From Mycolicibacterium chitae (GTDB lineage Bacteria > Actinomycetota > Actinomycetes > Mycobacteriales > Mycobacteriaceae): DNA of 64,000 nt. The DNA lies in contig NZ_LR134355.1 of the NCBI RefSeq assembly GCF_900637205.1, positions 2,356,001-2,420,000 on the forward strand. The letters run 5' to 3'. A program made the position numbers and the translations under genes. Positions 1-8,787 of the stretch are shown in pieces (positions within the stretch are counted from its first letter, which is position 1; each line of letters starts with the position of its first letter). The notes beneath the pieces were generated by a model, which was not told where the DNA came from, did no database searches, and was given only the letters and a program-made list of their open reading frames with translations.

Positions 1-42
1 CCGCATAGGGTTGCGGGTGGACCCCTGAGCCCTGGAGGCACG

Positions 43-891
43 ATGAGCACCGTCCCGACCGTCACCCTCAACGACGGGTCGCAGATCCCGCAGCTTGGCT
101 TCGGCGTGTACGAGATCCCGCCGGCGCAGACCGCGACCGCGGTGCGCCAGGCCCTCGAGATCGGCTACCGCCACATCGACACCGCCCAGATGTACGGCAA
201 CGAGGCGGGGGTGGGGCAGGGGATCCGCGACGCCGGGCTGGACCGCAGCGAGGTCTACGTGACCAGCAAGCTGAACAACTCGAACCACGAACCCGACACC
301 GCCCGAAGATCTTTCGATGCCACCCTGGCCGCCCTGGGCAGCGAGTACGTCGACCTGTTCCTGATCCACTGGCCGCTGCCCACCCGCTACGGCGGGGACT
401 TCCTGTCCACCTGGAAGGTGCTCGAGGAGTTCGCCGCCAGTGGCCGCGCGCGCAGCATCGGCGTCTCGAACTTCCTGCCAGCGCACCTCGAGGTGTTGGC
501 CAAGGGTTCGCAGACCGTGCCCGCGGTGAACCAGATCGAGGTCCACCCGTACTACCCCAACGACGAGGTGCGCGCCTACGGCCTGGAACACGAGATCGCC
601 ACGGAGGCTTGGGCGCCGATCGCCAAGGGGCGGGTGCTCGGCGACCCGACGATCACCGCCATCGCCGAGCGCCTGGGCAAGACGCCGGCCCAGGTGGTGC
701 TGCGCTGGCACATCCAGCGCGGCGACATCGTCTTCCCGAAATCGGTCTCGCCGCAACGGATGAAGGAGAACACCGGCCTGTTCGACTTCGCCCTCGACGG
801 GCAGACCATGGCCGACATCAGCGGGCTGGACAAGGGCGTCCCGGGCCGGCTGGGCCCCGATCCCGACACCTTCGACTGGATCCCGGAATGA
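43..891 (+). CDS. Aldo/keto reductase (AKR, Rv2971-like)
   Basis: NADPH-dependent cytosolic oxidoreductase of the aldo/keto reductase superfamily, predicted to reduce small aldehydes or ketones such as glyoxals. The 282-residue (alpha/beta)8 protein has the full catalytic tetrad: Asp46 (HIDTAQMYGNE), Tyr51, Lys76 (VTSKL) and His109 (LIHWP). A late KSVSPQRMKEN segment fits the NADPH 2'-phosphate site. The ATG is preceded by GGAGG at 34-38. A TGA at 26-28 may end an upstream gene cut off by the window edge, but only 8 codons of it are visible. The stop overlaps the next start (ATGA), so it is probably co-translated with the SDR. Family is sure; substrate unknown. Confidence 0.93.
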   Translation: MSTVPTVTLNDGSQIPQLGFGVYEIPPAQTATAVRQALEIGYRHIDTAQMYGNEAGVGQGIRDAGLDRSEVYVTSKLNNSNHEPDTARRSFDATLAALGSEYVDLFLIHWPLPTRYGGDFLSTWKVLEEFAASGRARSIGVSNFLPAHLEVLAKGSQTVPAVNQIEVHPYYPNDEVRAYGLEHEIATEAWAPIAKGRVLGDPTITAIAERLGKTPAQVVLRWHIQRGDIVFPKSVSPQRMKENTGLFDFALDGQTMADISGLDKGVPGRLGPDPDTFDWIPE

Positions 892-1760
892 GCGAACCGC
901 GGCTGGACGGACGCTCGGCCGTCGTCGTCGGCGGCACCCGGGGCATCGGACGGGCGGTCAGCGAGTTGCTGGCCGCCCTCGGCGCGGCGGTGACGGTCAA
1001 CGGCCGCGACGAGACCGCGGTGCAGCAGAGCGTGGCCGCCATCCGCGAGCCCGGGCACACCGCCGCCGGTTTCGCCGGCTCCCCCTCGGACGAGGGCACC
1101 GCCGCGGCGCTGGTGGACGCCGCCGCGGTCGCCCACGGCGAACCCGACATCCTGGTCAACTGCGCCGGCATCGCCGAACCCGTGGCCTCGTCGATCCTGA
1201 GCGTCACCGGCGCGCAGTTCCAGGAGCTCATCGACGCCCACCTGGGCACCGTCTTCCACACCTGCCGGGCCATCGCGCCGCGAATGGTCGCCCGCGGCGC
1301 CGGGGCGATTGTCAACACCAGCTCGTTCGCCTTCCTCGGCGACTACGGCGGCACCGGCTACCCGGCCGGCAAGGGCGCGGTCAACGGCCTGACCATGGCG
1401 ATCGCGGCCGAACTTGCCGAGCACGGGGTGCGGGCCAACGTGGTGTGCCCGGGCGCCAAGACCCGGCTGTCGACCGGACCCGACTACGAACAGCAGATCA
1501 CCGACCTCAATCGGCGGGGCCTGCTCGACGACGCCTCGACGCACGGCGCCCGCGATGTGGCGCCGCCGGAGTATGTCGCGCCGCTGTACGCCTATCTGGT
1601 CAGCGACCTCGCCTCAGCGGTGAGCGGGCAGATCCTGATCGGCGCGGGCGGCTTCGTGGGCCGTTTCGACCGGCCCACCCCCACGCTGCTCGGCTATCGC
1701 GATCACCACGACACGGCGCCGTGGACGCTGGCCGAGCTGCACGGCATGGTCGGCGGCTGA
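888..1760 (+). CDS. Short-chain dehydrogenase/reductase
   Basis: Classical SDR of 290 residues, predicted to be an NAD(P)-dependent alcohol/ketone oxidoreductase in the cytosol. It has the Rossmann signature GGTRGIG near the N-terminus, the NCAG structural motif, an active-site Ser in NTSSF and the catalytic YPAGK (YxxxK). The ATG at 888 overlaps the stop of the aldo/keto reductase by 4 nt, pointing to translational coupling and perhaps a shared pathway. The C-terminal 40 residues beyond the usual fold (RPTPTLLGYRDHH and following) resemble actinobacterial SDRs fused in order to other dehydrogenases. The exact substrate cannot be read from the sequence. Confidence 0.9.
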   Translation: MSEPRLDGRSAVVVGGTRGIGRAVSELLAALGAAVTVNGRDETAVQQSVAAIREPGHTAAGFAGSPSDEGTAAALVDAAAVAHGEPDILVNCAGIAEPVASSILSVTGAQFQELIDAHLGTVFHTCRAIAPRMVARGAGAIVNTSSFAFLGDYGGTGYPAGKGAVNGLTMAIAAELAEHGVRANVVCPGAKTRLSTGPDYEQQITDLNRRGLLDDASTHGARDVAPPEYVAPLYAYLVSDLASAVSGQILIGAGGFVGRFDRPTPTLLGYRDHHDTAPWTLAELHGMVGG

Positions 1761-1768
1761 GTCAGCCG
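1754..1768. terminator. Short palindrome across two convergent stop codons
   Basis: CGGCTGA-G-TCAGCCG is a perfect 7-bp inverted repeat with a 1-nt centre. It covers the TGA of the SDR gene and the TGA (read as TCA) of the opposite-strand gene. It could act as a weak bidirectional terminator, but there is no T-tract and the loop would need to open a base pair, so this is tentative. Confidence 0.3.
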
Positions 1769-2208
1769 ACCGGCCGCGGCGTGACGGTCACGGTGCCCGC
1801 GCCGGGCGTGGGACGCTGGGCCCCGCCCTGCTGGCCCTGGTCGGCGGGCATCGACGGGTTGCTGCCGGCGACGCCGCCGGGCATCGAACCGCCGGGCGGC
1901 ACCAGGCGGTGGGTGTTGGGCGCGTCGGGCCGCTCCTGGCCGGGGGCCAGGTTGCAGTCCAGCCGCAGCCGCTGCGCGCCCTTGCCGGAGGACTCCTGGG
2001 CGATCACCACGCACTGCGACTGGGGCAGGTCGTTGCCGATCGAGCCGCCGAAGATGGCCCGGTAACCCTGGTTCTTCAGCACGGCCACGGCCTTGCCGTA
2101 GGGCTCGCCGGTGACGTCGGGCGGGGCCGCGTTGGCCTGGGTGGCACCCACCACCGCCATCGAGACGGCGGCACTGACACCGACGGCGAACAGGGCAAGC
2201 TTCTTCAC
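1762..2208 (-). CDS. Small secreted PASTA-like protein
   Basis: A 148-residue exported protein with a clear signal peptide (residues 1-27: KK, hydrophobic core, cleavage after ANA). The mature part opens with PPDVTGEPYGKAVAVLKNQGY, which is like one PASTA-type repeat and is seen in several small mycobacterial secreted proteins. It ends in a low-complexity Gly/Pro/Gln tail. Two cysteines (CVV and DCN) may pair outside the cell. The start is GTG at 2208, with GGAGG at about 2214-2218 on the minus strand. No enzymatic motif is visible and the role is unknown. It faces the SDR gene tail to tail. Confidence 0.8.
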   Translation of the reverse strand: MKKLALFAVGVSAAVSMAVVGATQANAAPPDVTGEPYGKAVAVLKNQGYRAIFGGSIGNDLPQSQCVVIAQESSGKGAQRLRLDCNLAPGQERPDAPNTHRLVPPGGSMPGGVAGSNPSMPADQGQQGGAQRPTPGAGTVTVTPRPVG

Positions 2209-2350
2209 GCACGACCTCCAAACGGTTCTGCGGAGTGAAGATATCGCAGTTGGGACACCTGTGAAACTTATGGACTCATCGCCGCCGGGCGGCGAAGTGT
2301 TTCACGCGGCGTTCGCTCGCCGTGCCGTTCATCGGATGTTCGTCGCCGCG

Positions 2351-3397
2351 TCAGCCGGGGGTTTCGCTGGTGGTCGGGTGGGTGGGCCCGGCCTCCCGCA
2401 CACCGATGAACTCCCCGGCGGCGAACGCCACGGCCACCAGTAGCAACACCGCCAGCACCAGGGGGACCAGCACGGTCGGGCGCAGCCACGACGGCCGCGA
2501 ACCGGACGCCTGCCGATGCGAGTGCGGGGCGCTGACCGCGAGGGCGGGGGCGGTCGGTTCGGTGCCCAGCTGGTGGCCGAGGGCGCGCGCGAAATCCACG
2601 CACCGGTCGAACCGCTGCGCCGGATCCTTCGACAGCGCCTTGGACAGCGCGGGGTCGAGGTGGGCGAGGTCGGGCCGGCGGGCTGCCAACTTCGGCGGCG
2701 AGGCGGTCAGGTGCTGGCTGATGACCACCGCGGGGTTGGAGTGCTGGAACGGCGGACCGCCGGTGAGCAGATGGAACGCGGTGGCGGCCAGCGCGTACTG
2801 GTCGGCGCGGCCGTCCAGCTTGGCGCCCATCAACTGTTCGGGGGCCGCATAGGAGACGGTGCCGACGGTCATGTTGGTGGCGGTCAGGCTGCTGGTGTCG
2901 TCATCGCGGCGGGCGATCCCGAAGTCCGCCAACAGGATCCGCTGATCGGGTGTGCCCGGGTGGGCGATCAGGATGTTGGCCGGCTTCACGTCGCGGTGCA
3001 GCAGATGACGGTCGTGCGCGTAGTCGAGGGCGTCGGCGACCGCGGAGATGATCCCGGCCACCTCGGCCGGCGGCAGCCCCTGCGGATGCCCGGCGATCAT
3101 CGCGGCGGCGTCGGTGCCCTCGACGTAGTCCATCGAGATCCACAACCTGCCGTCGTGGTCGCCGCGGTCGTGCACCCCGACGATGTGGGGATGCCACAGG
3201 CTCGCGACCACGTCGGCCTCCCGGTCGAACCGCTCCCGGTACTCGCGGTCGTCGGCGGCCGCGGCGGTCAGCACCTTCAGTGCATCGTGGCGGGCCAGTC
3301 GCGGATGGTGGGCGAGATAAACCTCACCCATCCCCCCGGCGCCCAGGGGGCGGATGATCGTATAGCCCGCGAACTCGGCACCGCCGGATAACGGCAT
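2351..3397 (-). CDS. pknF: Membrane Ser/Thr protein kinase, PknF type with short sensor tail
   Basis: Hanks-type eukaryotic-like kinase anchored in the membrane. The kinase domain (about 1-275) has the glycine loop GAGGMGEV (19-26), catalytic Lys41, HRDVKPAN with Asp136, DFG 158-160 and an activation loop TATNMTVGT closely like that of M. tuberculosis PknF, down to Lys41. A juxtamembrane linker leads to one transmembrane helix at about 307-328. Only some 20 Thr/Pro-rich residues follow, whereas M. tuberculosis PknF, as I recall, carries well over 100 extracytoplasmic residues. PknF family members regulate ABC transport, cell shape and inflammasome evasion. The gene lay 14 nt behind malQ before an IS element separated them, so its expression may now differ. 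Confidence 0.9.
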   Translation of the reverse strand: MPLSGGAEFAGYTIIRPLGAGGMGEVYLAHHPRLARHDALKVLTAAAADDREYRERFDREADVVASLWHPHIVGVHDRGDHDGRLWISMDYVEGTDAAAMIAGHPQGLPPAEVAGIISAVADALDYAHDRHLLHRDVKPANILIAHPGTPDQRILLADFGIARRDDDTSSLTATNMTVGTVSYAAPEQLMGAKLDGRADQYALAATAFHLLTGGPPFQHSNPAVVISQHLTASPPKLAARRPDLAHLDPALSKALSKDPAQRFDRCVDFARALGHQLGTEPTAPALAVSAPHSHRQASGSRPSWLRPTVLVPLVLAVLLLVAVAFAAGEFIGVREAGPTHPTTSETPG

Positions 3398-3406
3398 GAC
3401 GGCAGC

Positions 3407-3411
3407 CTAAG
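3407..3411. repeat. Left copy of IS target-site duplication (CTAAG)
   Basis: CTAAG directly before the left inverted repeat of the IS1380-family element; the identical pentamer follows the right end. Confidence 0.8.
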
Positions 3412-5067
3412 CCTCGATCCGTGGACTGAAGTGGTTGATGTGTCTGTTGTGGCTGTTTTTCGGTCTGCAGGGGTGTGAGCACGAGGTAGTCGCTGGTCTG
3501 TCCAGCTTTTCCTGTGGTTTTCTGGTCGGGCCTCTCGGCGGTGGTCAGGCGGGGGTGGCTGCTGGTGGGCTGTAGCCGATGGTGTTGCGCCACAGTGCCA
3601 GCCACTGGTCTGTCCACGGCCAATGTGTTGGTAGGTGCAAGATCGGTCGGCGTTGGGGCCGGGCCAGCCGGGCCGCGACGTTGACGATTGTGCGGCGCAA
3701 GGTGGCCCCGCGGGCCACCGCGTGGGTTCCTCCGGCGAGTACGCCGGCGGCGCGCAGCAGGTTGTGGGCGATAGCCGCGCACAGGATCCATGCTGAGTTC
3801 GCGGCGAAGTGTCCTGAGGGCATGTGGGCCAGGGGTCCGTCGATCAGATCTGAGAACACGGTCTCGATGATCGCGTGGCGGCGGTGAGTGATATCAGCGG
3901 CATCGATGGGTTCGCCGGAGTCGGTGAAGAACGGGTGATACCGCCACACCGGGAACAACGCGTCGGGGTAGCGGGCGTCTTTGACGCGGCGCACGATCAG
4001 GCGGGCGGTGATCGGGGTTTCGGTGGAACTGAAGGCGGTGTAGCCGATTTCGGCGACTTCGGCATCGGAGATCCAGACACCGGTGTCGGGGTCGCGGACC
4101 GCACCCGGGTAGGACACGGGGGTCCAGGCGTTCTCGGGGATCGACTCGATCGCCGCAGCCACGGTTGTTGTTTTGTTCAGCACCAGCGAGAACCGGGCTC
4201 CGGCGCGGCGGGCGGCCGCGGCCACGGTGCTGGTGCCGTAGGCGGAGTCGCCGCGGACCAGGATCTGGCCACTGACTCCGGCCCCGCGGGCGGTCGCCAC
4301 GGCCGCAGCGATCATGCTCGCTGCGCCCTTGCCAGAGTTGGTCTTTCCGGCCCGCAGTCGGGCTCCGGTGATCACCGGAGCGCCGTGGTCGGTGCTCAGG
4401 GTGGTCACCAACGGTGAGAGACCTTTGCGCAAGATCTGTTTCCCGGCGATCTTGGTGTGTCCGTAGGAAGCGCCCTGTTTGGCGTGACCATAGACCGGGC
4501 GCAGCAGCGAGTCGATGTCGATGTATGCCCGTTCGTGAGCACCGGGCAGCAGTGGCACTCGCTCGCAGAGTGCGCCCAGGTGTTCTCCCAGCACACCATC
4601 GAGTTGGCGAGCGTGACCGAAGGTGAACTCCCGCAGCAAAGTTCCGATCGTGGATGGCGCATACACACTGTCGAAGAGCGTTTTCATCCCGCCGCAGCGC
4701 ACGATGTCGAGGTCATCGATGCTGTCTGCACCGGCGCACATCCCGGCGATCAGCGTGCTCAGCTTGGGTGACGGATTGGCCGCACCAGATTTGATCCGCT
4801 CGCAGGTGAACCGAACCTTGCGTTCCAGCAGCGCCGTCAGTCCGCACTGCTCCGCCAAGGTCATCACCGGCACAAGCCCAGCGCACGACACGAGATGGGC
4901 ATCGTCGAACACTGCCGAGGACACGGCGAACCTATGGGACACTTGCACTGGAAGTGCCTTTCTGAACCGGTCTGATTGATGCCTAGAGAACACCAATCAT
5001 CCCAGCTCAAGGGGCACTTTCCTCGTTCCGACACTCACTGACCAGCCAATTCATCAGTGGATCGAGG
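3412..5067 (-). mobile_element. IS1380-family insertion sequence, apparently complete
   Basis: A 1656-bp element with one transposase gene. The ends are CCTCGATCC at 3412-3420 and its exact inverted copy GGATCGAGG at 5059-5067, with partial matching (ACTGA, TTGG) further in. The direct repeat CTAAG flanks it at 3407-3411 and 5068-5072 and reads as the target duplication; 4-5 bp is the usual size for the family. The coding region is full length and the ends are intact, so the element may be recent and still active. It sits between malQ and the pknF-type kinase, transposase on the same strand as both. Confidence 0.9.
3545..4948 (-). CDS. IS1380-family transposase (DDE)
   Basis: A 467-residue DDE transposase. 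The likely catalytic acids are in YIDIDS, LVRGDSAYG and RHAIIETVFSDLIDGP, the last followed by the typical NSAWILCAAIAHNLLRAAG helix. The reading frame is open back to a TTG at 4996, but I choose GTG at 4948: AGAAAGG sits 8 nt before it, and IS1380 transposases usually begin (M)QVSHRFAVS. The frame has no stops or shifts. It cuts and joins its own ends and has no host role. Confidence 0.9.
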   Translation of the reverse strand: MQVSHRFAVSSAVFDDAHLVSCAGLVPVMTLAEQCGLTALLERKVRFTCERIKSGAANPSPKLSTLIAGMCAGADSIDDLDIVRCGGMKTLFDSVYAPSTIGTLLREFTFGHARQLDGVLGEHLGALCERVPLLPGAHERAYIDIDSLLRPVYGHAKQGASYGHTKIAGKQILRKGLSPLVTTLSTDHGAPVITGARLRAGKTNSGKGAASMIAAAVATARGAGVSGQILVRGDSAYGTSTVAAAARRAGARFSLVLNKTTTVAAAIESIPENAWTPVSYPGAVRDPDTGVWISDAEVAEIGYTAFSSTETPITARLIVRRVKDARYPDALFPVWRYHPFFTDSGEPIDAADITHRRHAIIETVFSDLIDGPLAHMPSGHFAANSAWILCAAIAHNLLRAAGVLAGGTHAVARGATLRRTIVNVAARLARPQRRPILHLPTHWPWTDQWLALWRNTIGYSPPAATPA

Positions 5068-5072
5068 CTAAG
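5068..5072. repeat. Right copy of IS target-site duplication (CTAAG)
   Basis: CTAAG directly after the right inverted repeat. Its last base touches the TAG stop of malQ at 5073-5075. Confidence 0.8.
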
Positions 5073-7202
5073 CTATTTGCGCGTTGCGTGGCGCAGGGTC
5101 TGGCACAGCGCCGCGGCCCGCGGGTCGGTGAACACCTCTTCGAGCAGGATCGGGCTGCCGGTCGAGTCGCCAAGGGGCACACGCCAATTGGGGTACTCGT
5201 CGGTGGTCCCGGGCTGGTTCTGGGTGCGCGGATCACCGAGCGCGTCGGGCAGCGCCAGCGCCAGCAGCCGCGACGGGGTCCGGCCCAGGTAGCGGTACAG
5301 CGCGGTGATCACCGCCTCGGGCTCCGCCTGGTCGGTGCTGAGCAGGCCCACCCTGCGCAACTCGGCCAGCCAGGCCTGCTGTTGGCGCCGGTCCTCGGCG
5401 GTCTCCTGCTCGGCCGAGCGGGTCAACAAGCCCAGCTCAAGGCGGATCCGGACGTGTTCGCCGGCCAGGTAGCCCGCCGTCGGCGGCAGGTCGTGGGTGG
5501 TCACCGAGGACATGCAGTATTCGCGCCAGCGCTCGGCCGGCAACGGCCGGCCGTCGCCGTCGCGGTCGAGTTCGAACCACAGGATCGAGGTGCCCAGCAG
5601 GCCGCGGGAGCGCAGGAAGTCCCGCGCCCAGGGCTCCACGGTGCCCAGGTCCTCGCCGACGACCACCGCGTCGGCGCGCTGCGCCTCCAGGGCGAGGATG
5701 CCGATCATCGCCTCGTGGTCGTAGCGCACGTACGTGCCCTCCGTCGGTGCGGCGCCCCGGGGGATCCACCACAGCCGGAACAACCCGATGATGTGGTCGA
5801 CCCGCACCCCGCCGGCGTGGCGCAGCACGTGCGCGATCAACTCGCGGAACGGCCCGTACTCCTGTTCCTCGAGCTGATCGGGCCGCCACGGGGGCTGGGA
5901 CCAATCCTGGCCCAGCTGGTTGAACTCGTCGGGCGGGGCGCCCGCGGTGACCCCCAGCGCCAGCACGTCCTGCAGGGCCCAGGCGTCGGCGCCGTTGGGG
6001 TGCACCCCGACCGCCAGGTCGTGCATGACGCCGAGCACCATGCCGGCCTGCAGGGCCGAGGTCTGCGCCGCGGCCAGCTGCTCATCGAGCTGCCACTGCA
6101 GCCAGCGGTGGAAATCGACGGTGGCGCCGTGTTTTTCGGCGAACTCAGCGACGGCCTCCGAGCGTGGATCCTGCAGTCGGTCGGGCCATTGATGCCAGTC
6201 GTCGCCGTAGCGTTCGGCCAGCGCGCACCACGTCGCGAAGTCGTCGAGCGCCGGACCGCGCCGGGCCCGGAAGGCCGCGTATGCCAGTTCGCGGCCGGCC
6301 GAGCGCTGCACTCGGTGCACCAGCCGCAGCGCCTTGCGTTTGGCGGCCCACACCGCATCGCGGTCGATGACGTCGCGCTCGGTGCGTCGGGACAGTTCCT
6401 CGCGCAGCCGACGCACGCGGCCGCGCTTGGGCAGTTCGGCGTATTCGGGGATGGCCTCGACCCGCAGGTACAGCGGGTTGACGAAGCGCCGCGAGGTGGG
6501 CAGGTACGGCGAGGGTTCCATGGGCCGGGTCGGGGCGGCGGCGTGCAGCGGGTTCACCACGAGGTAGCCGGCCCCGTGCCGGGACGCCGACCACACCGCC
6601 AGATCGGTCAGGTCGGTCAAGTCGCCGACGCCCCAGGACCGCTGCGAGCGCACGCTGTAGAGCTGTGTGGCCAGTCCCCAGGTCCGGGTGTGGCCCATCC
6701 GGGCCGGCAGTCCGAGCCAGCCGGGGGTGACGATCAGTGCGGCGCTGGTCTCGAATTCGCCGCTGCGCAGCCAGATGCGGTGGTAACCGAGCGGCAGGTC
6801 CGCGGGCAGGGCGAAGGTGGCCTCGCCGATCAGGCGTCCATCGAGATCGTAAGGTGCGGTGTGGTTTTCGAGCTGCCGCAGATCGGAGCGCACCGTGCCG
6901 TCCTCGAGCCGCAGCCAGACCTCGGCGGGAGCGCCGTGGCTGACGTGCACCCAGAACGAACCCGGCCGGCCGGCGACCCCGAGCACCGTGGCCGGCAGCG
7001 GCCTCGACCAGTGCGCGCGATCGACCGCGGCCAGCGCCCGCTCCCGTTCGGCCGGCGTGCCCGCCGCAACACCGAGGGCGTCGAGTACCGCCACCAGCGT
7101 CGACTCGGGGACCTCCACGCGCCGGCCCGTCCAGTCGTCGTACCCGGTGGCCACCCCGTGGCGTTCGGCGAGTTCGGCCAGGACGGCGTCGGTGGGGGTC
7201 AT
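5073..7202 (-). CDS. malQ: 4-alpha-glucanotransferase (amylomaltase)
   Basis: Cytosolic GH77 enzyme that moves maltooligosyl units between alpha-1,4-glucans in glycogen/maltose metabolism. The 709-residue protein has an N-terminal beta-rich extension typical of actinobacterial MalQ, then the GH77 barrel with nucleophile Asp469 in VRVDHIIGLFRLWW, the acid/base region VVGEDLGTVEPW and the transition-state Asp in SSVTTHDLPPT. The start is ATG at 7202; the longer open frame upstream (to 8252) overlaps the MFS gene and has no family match. Removing the IS element leaves its TAG 14 nt before the pknF ATG, so the two were probably one transcript. It is divergent from the MFS gene, with 69 bp between. 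Confidence 0.95.
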   Translation of the reverse strand: MTPTDAVLAELAERHGVATGYDDWTGRRVEVPESTLVAVLDALGVAAGTPAERERALAAVDRAHWSRPLPATVLGVAGRPGSFWVHVSHGAPAEVWLRLEDGTVRSDLRQLENHTAPYDLDGRLIGEATFALPADLPLGYHRIWLRSGEFETSAALIVTPGWLGLPARMGHTRTWGLATQLYSVRSQRSWGVGDLTDLTDLAVWSASRHGAGYLVVNPLHAAAPTRPMEPSPYLPTSRRFVNPLYLRVEAIPEYAELPKRGRVRRLREELSRRTERDVIDRDAVWAAKRKALRLVHRVQRSAGRELAYAAFRARRGPALDDFATWCALAERYGDDWHQWPDRLQDPRSEAVAEFAEKHGATVDFHRWLQWQLDEQLAAAQTSALQAGMVLGVMHDLAVGVHPNGADAWALQDVLALGVTAGAPPDEFNQLGQDWSQPPWRPDQLEEQEYGPFRELIAHVLRHAGGVRVDHIIGLFRLWWIPRGAAPTEGTYVRYDHEAMIGILALEAQRADAVVVGEDLGTVEPWARDFLRSRGLLGTSILWFELDRDGDGRPLPAERWREYCMSSVTTHDLPPTAGYLAGEHVRIRLELGLLTRSAEQETAEDRRQQQAWLAELRRVGLLSTDQAEPEAVITALYRYLGRTPSRLLALALPDALGDPRTQNQPGTTDEYPNWRVPLGDSTGSPILLEEVFTDPRAAALCQTLRHATRK

Positions 7203-7271
7203 GGGTCCATCTTGCGTGCAGTGGCGGCCGATGTCGCGGCGGGACGGCGGCGCAACGCGGCCCCGGGGATC

Positions 7272-8471
7272 ATGGTGCACCATCGACAGGTGAGTGCCGA
7301 TCGTCTCCGCCGGGCCAGGTTCGCCGTCGCGGTGCTGTTCCTGACCAACGGGGCGGTCTTCGCCAACCTGGTGCCCCGTTACCCGGAGATCAAGGCCGAC
7401 CTGCAGTTGACCAACACGCTGCTGGGGCTGTCGGTGGCGGCGTTCTCGACCGGGGCGCTGTTGGCCGGGTGGGCGGCGGCGCGCATCATCCGCCGCTTCG
7501 GCGCGGCCCCGGCCGCCGTCGTCAGCAGCCTGCTGCTGGCGGCGCTGACCGTGGCGGCCGGGGCGGCGCCCTCGGCGGCATTGTTCGCCGCGACGCTGTT
7601 CGTCGCCGGTGCGGTCGACGCCGTCACCGACGTGGCGCAGAACGCCTCGGGGCTGATCGTGCAGCGCGACTACTCCCGCTCGATCATCAACTCCCTGCAC
7701 GCCACCTGGTCGGTGGGCGCGGTCACCGGCGGCGGCATCGCCGCGGCGGCGATGGCGCTGCGCATCGACCGGGTGGTGCAACTGAGCGCCACCGCGGCGG
7801 TGGTCGCGGCGCTGTGCCTGCTGTGTTACCGCCACCTGCCCGCCGGGCCCGAGCCCACCGCGGCGGCGACGTCGGAGCGGGTGCGCGGCTCTCTCCGATC
7901 GCCGGCGGTCTGGGTTCCGGTGGCCGCCCTGGCGGCCCTGGCGCTGGCCGGCGCGTTCGTCGAGGACGCGGGAAGCTCCTGGGCGGCGGTGTATCTGCGG
8001 GAGGACTTCGGGGCGCCCGCCGCGGTGGCGGCCACCGGCTTCATCGCCATGGTCGGCCTGCAGTTCGTCGGGCGGACGCTCGGGGACCGGCTGGTCGACC
8101 GCTTCTCCGAACGCACGGTGGTGCGCACCGGCGGCCTGCTGATCGCCGCCGGCATGGGCGCCGCGCTGGCGTGGCCGAGCGTGCCGATGACCATCCTGGG
8201 CTTCGCGCTCGCGGGCCTGGGGGTGGCCACCGCGATCCCGGCGGCCTTCCACGGCGCCGACAACGTCGAGGGCCTGCGTCCGGGCACCGGGTTGACCATC
8301 GTGAGCTGGATGATGCGGTTCGGCTTCCTGCTGTCGCCGGCGGTGGTCGGGGTGCTGGCCGACGCGCTCAGCCTGCGCGTCAGCCTGCTGCTGGTGGTGG
8401 CCGCCGGGATCGGGATCGCGCTGCTGGCCGCGACCCTGCGGTCGACGACCTCAGCCGAGCGCGCCGAATAG
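7272..8471 (+). CDS. MFS transporter
   Basis: Inner-membrane permease of about 400 residues with 12 predicted hydrophobic segments. The loop between helices 2 and 3 reads AARIIRRFGAAP, close to the MFS motif A, and the second half has GRTLGDRLVDRFSERTVV, a second copy of the same motif. The composition and the NGxxFANLVPRYPEIKADL opening resemble the YbjJ/FucP-like fold annotated as a sugar or drug exporter in actinobacteria. The substrate is unknown. The start could be ATG 7272 or GTG 7290. The 3' end overlaps the convergent SMR gene by 21 bp. Confidence 0.88.
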   Translation: MVHHRQVSADRLRRARFAVAVLFLTNGAVFANLVPRYPEIKADLQLTNTLLGLSVAAFSTGALLAGWAAARIIRRFGAAPAAVVSSLLLAALTVAAGAAPSAALFAATLFVAGAVDAVTDVAQNASGLIVQRDYSRSIINSLHATWSVGAVTGGGIAAAAMALRIDRVVQLSATAAVVAALCLLCYRHLPAGPEPTAAATSERVRGSLRSPAVWVPVAALAALALAGAFVEDAGSSWAAVYLREDFGAPAAVAATGFIAMVGLQFVGRTLGDRLVDRFSERTVVRTGGLLIAAGMGAALAWPSVPMTILGFALAGLGVATAIPAAFHGADNVEGLRPGTGLTIVSWMMRFGFLLSPAVVGVLADALSLRVSLLLVVAAGIGIALLAATLRSTTSAERAE

Positions 8472-8774
8472 CTCGATGGTCAGCACGCCGGCGATGATCA
8501 GACCGATGCCCGCGACCATCATCGGCGTGAGCACCTCGGCGAACAGCACCCGGGCCAGCAGCGCGACCAGGGCCACCCCGCTGGCCGACCACACGCCGTA
8601 GGCCACGCCCACCGGCATGCCCATCGACAACGACACCGACAGCAGCGCGAACGAGGCGACGTAGCCGAGCACCACCGGGATCGCCCACCACCGCTTGCGC
8701 AGCCCGTCGGAGGCGCGCAGCGCGAGGGTGGCGAGCACCTCGATGGCGATCGCGCCCGCCAGTGCCCACCACAT
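8451..8774 (-). CDS. Small multidrug resistance (SMR) protein, second of a pair
   Basis: A 107-residue, four-helix membrane protein of the EmrE/Mmr family, the same size as mycobacterial Mmr. Helix 1 holds the essential Glu of the family (GAIAIEVLATLALRASDG), and VGVAYGVWSASG with the GLIIAGVL helix-4 motif follow. I choose ATG 8774, with GGGGTGG upstream, over GTG 8783. It lies right behind the sister SMR gene, as in the paired EbrAB/YkkCD-type heteromeric pumps. Predicted proton-coupled export of cationic compounds. Confidence 0.88.
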   Translation of the reverse strand: MWWALAGAIAIEVLATLALRASDGLRKRWWAIPVVLGYVASFALLSVSLSMGMPVGVAYGVWSASGVALVALLARVLFAEVLTPMMVAGIGLIIAGVLTIELFGALG

Positions 8775-8787
8775 CAGGACCACCCCA

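Noticed and set aside
2-28. End of an upstream gene
   Set aside because: Only 8 codons and a TGA are visible, too few to support a feature.
7203-8252. 350-codon N-terminal extension of malQ
   Set aside because: It is antisense to the MFS gene, rich in Arg/Gly/His as frame shadows are, and has no family similarity; MalQ begins at 7202.
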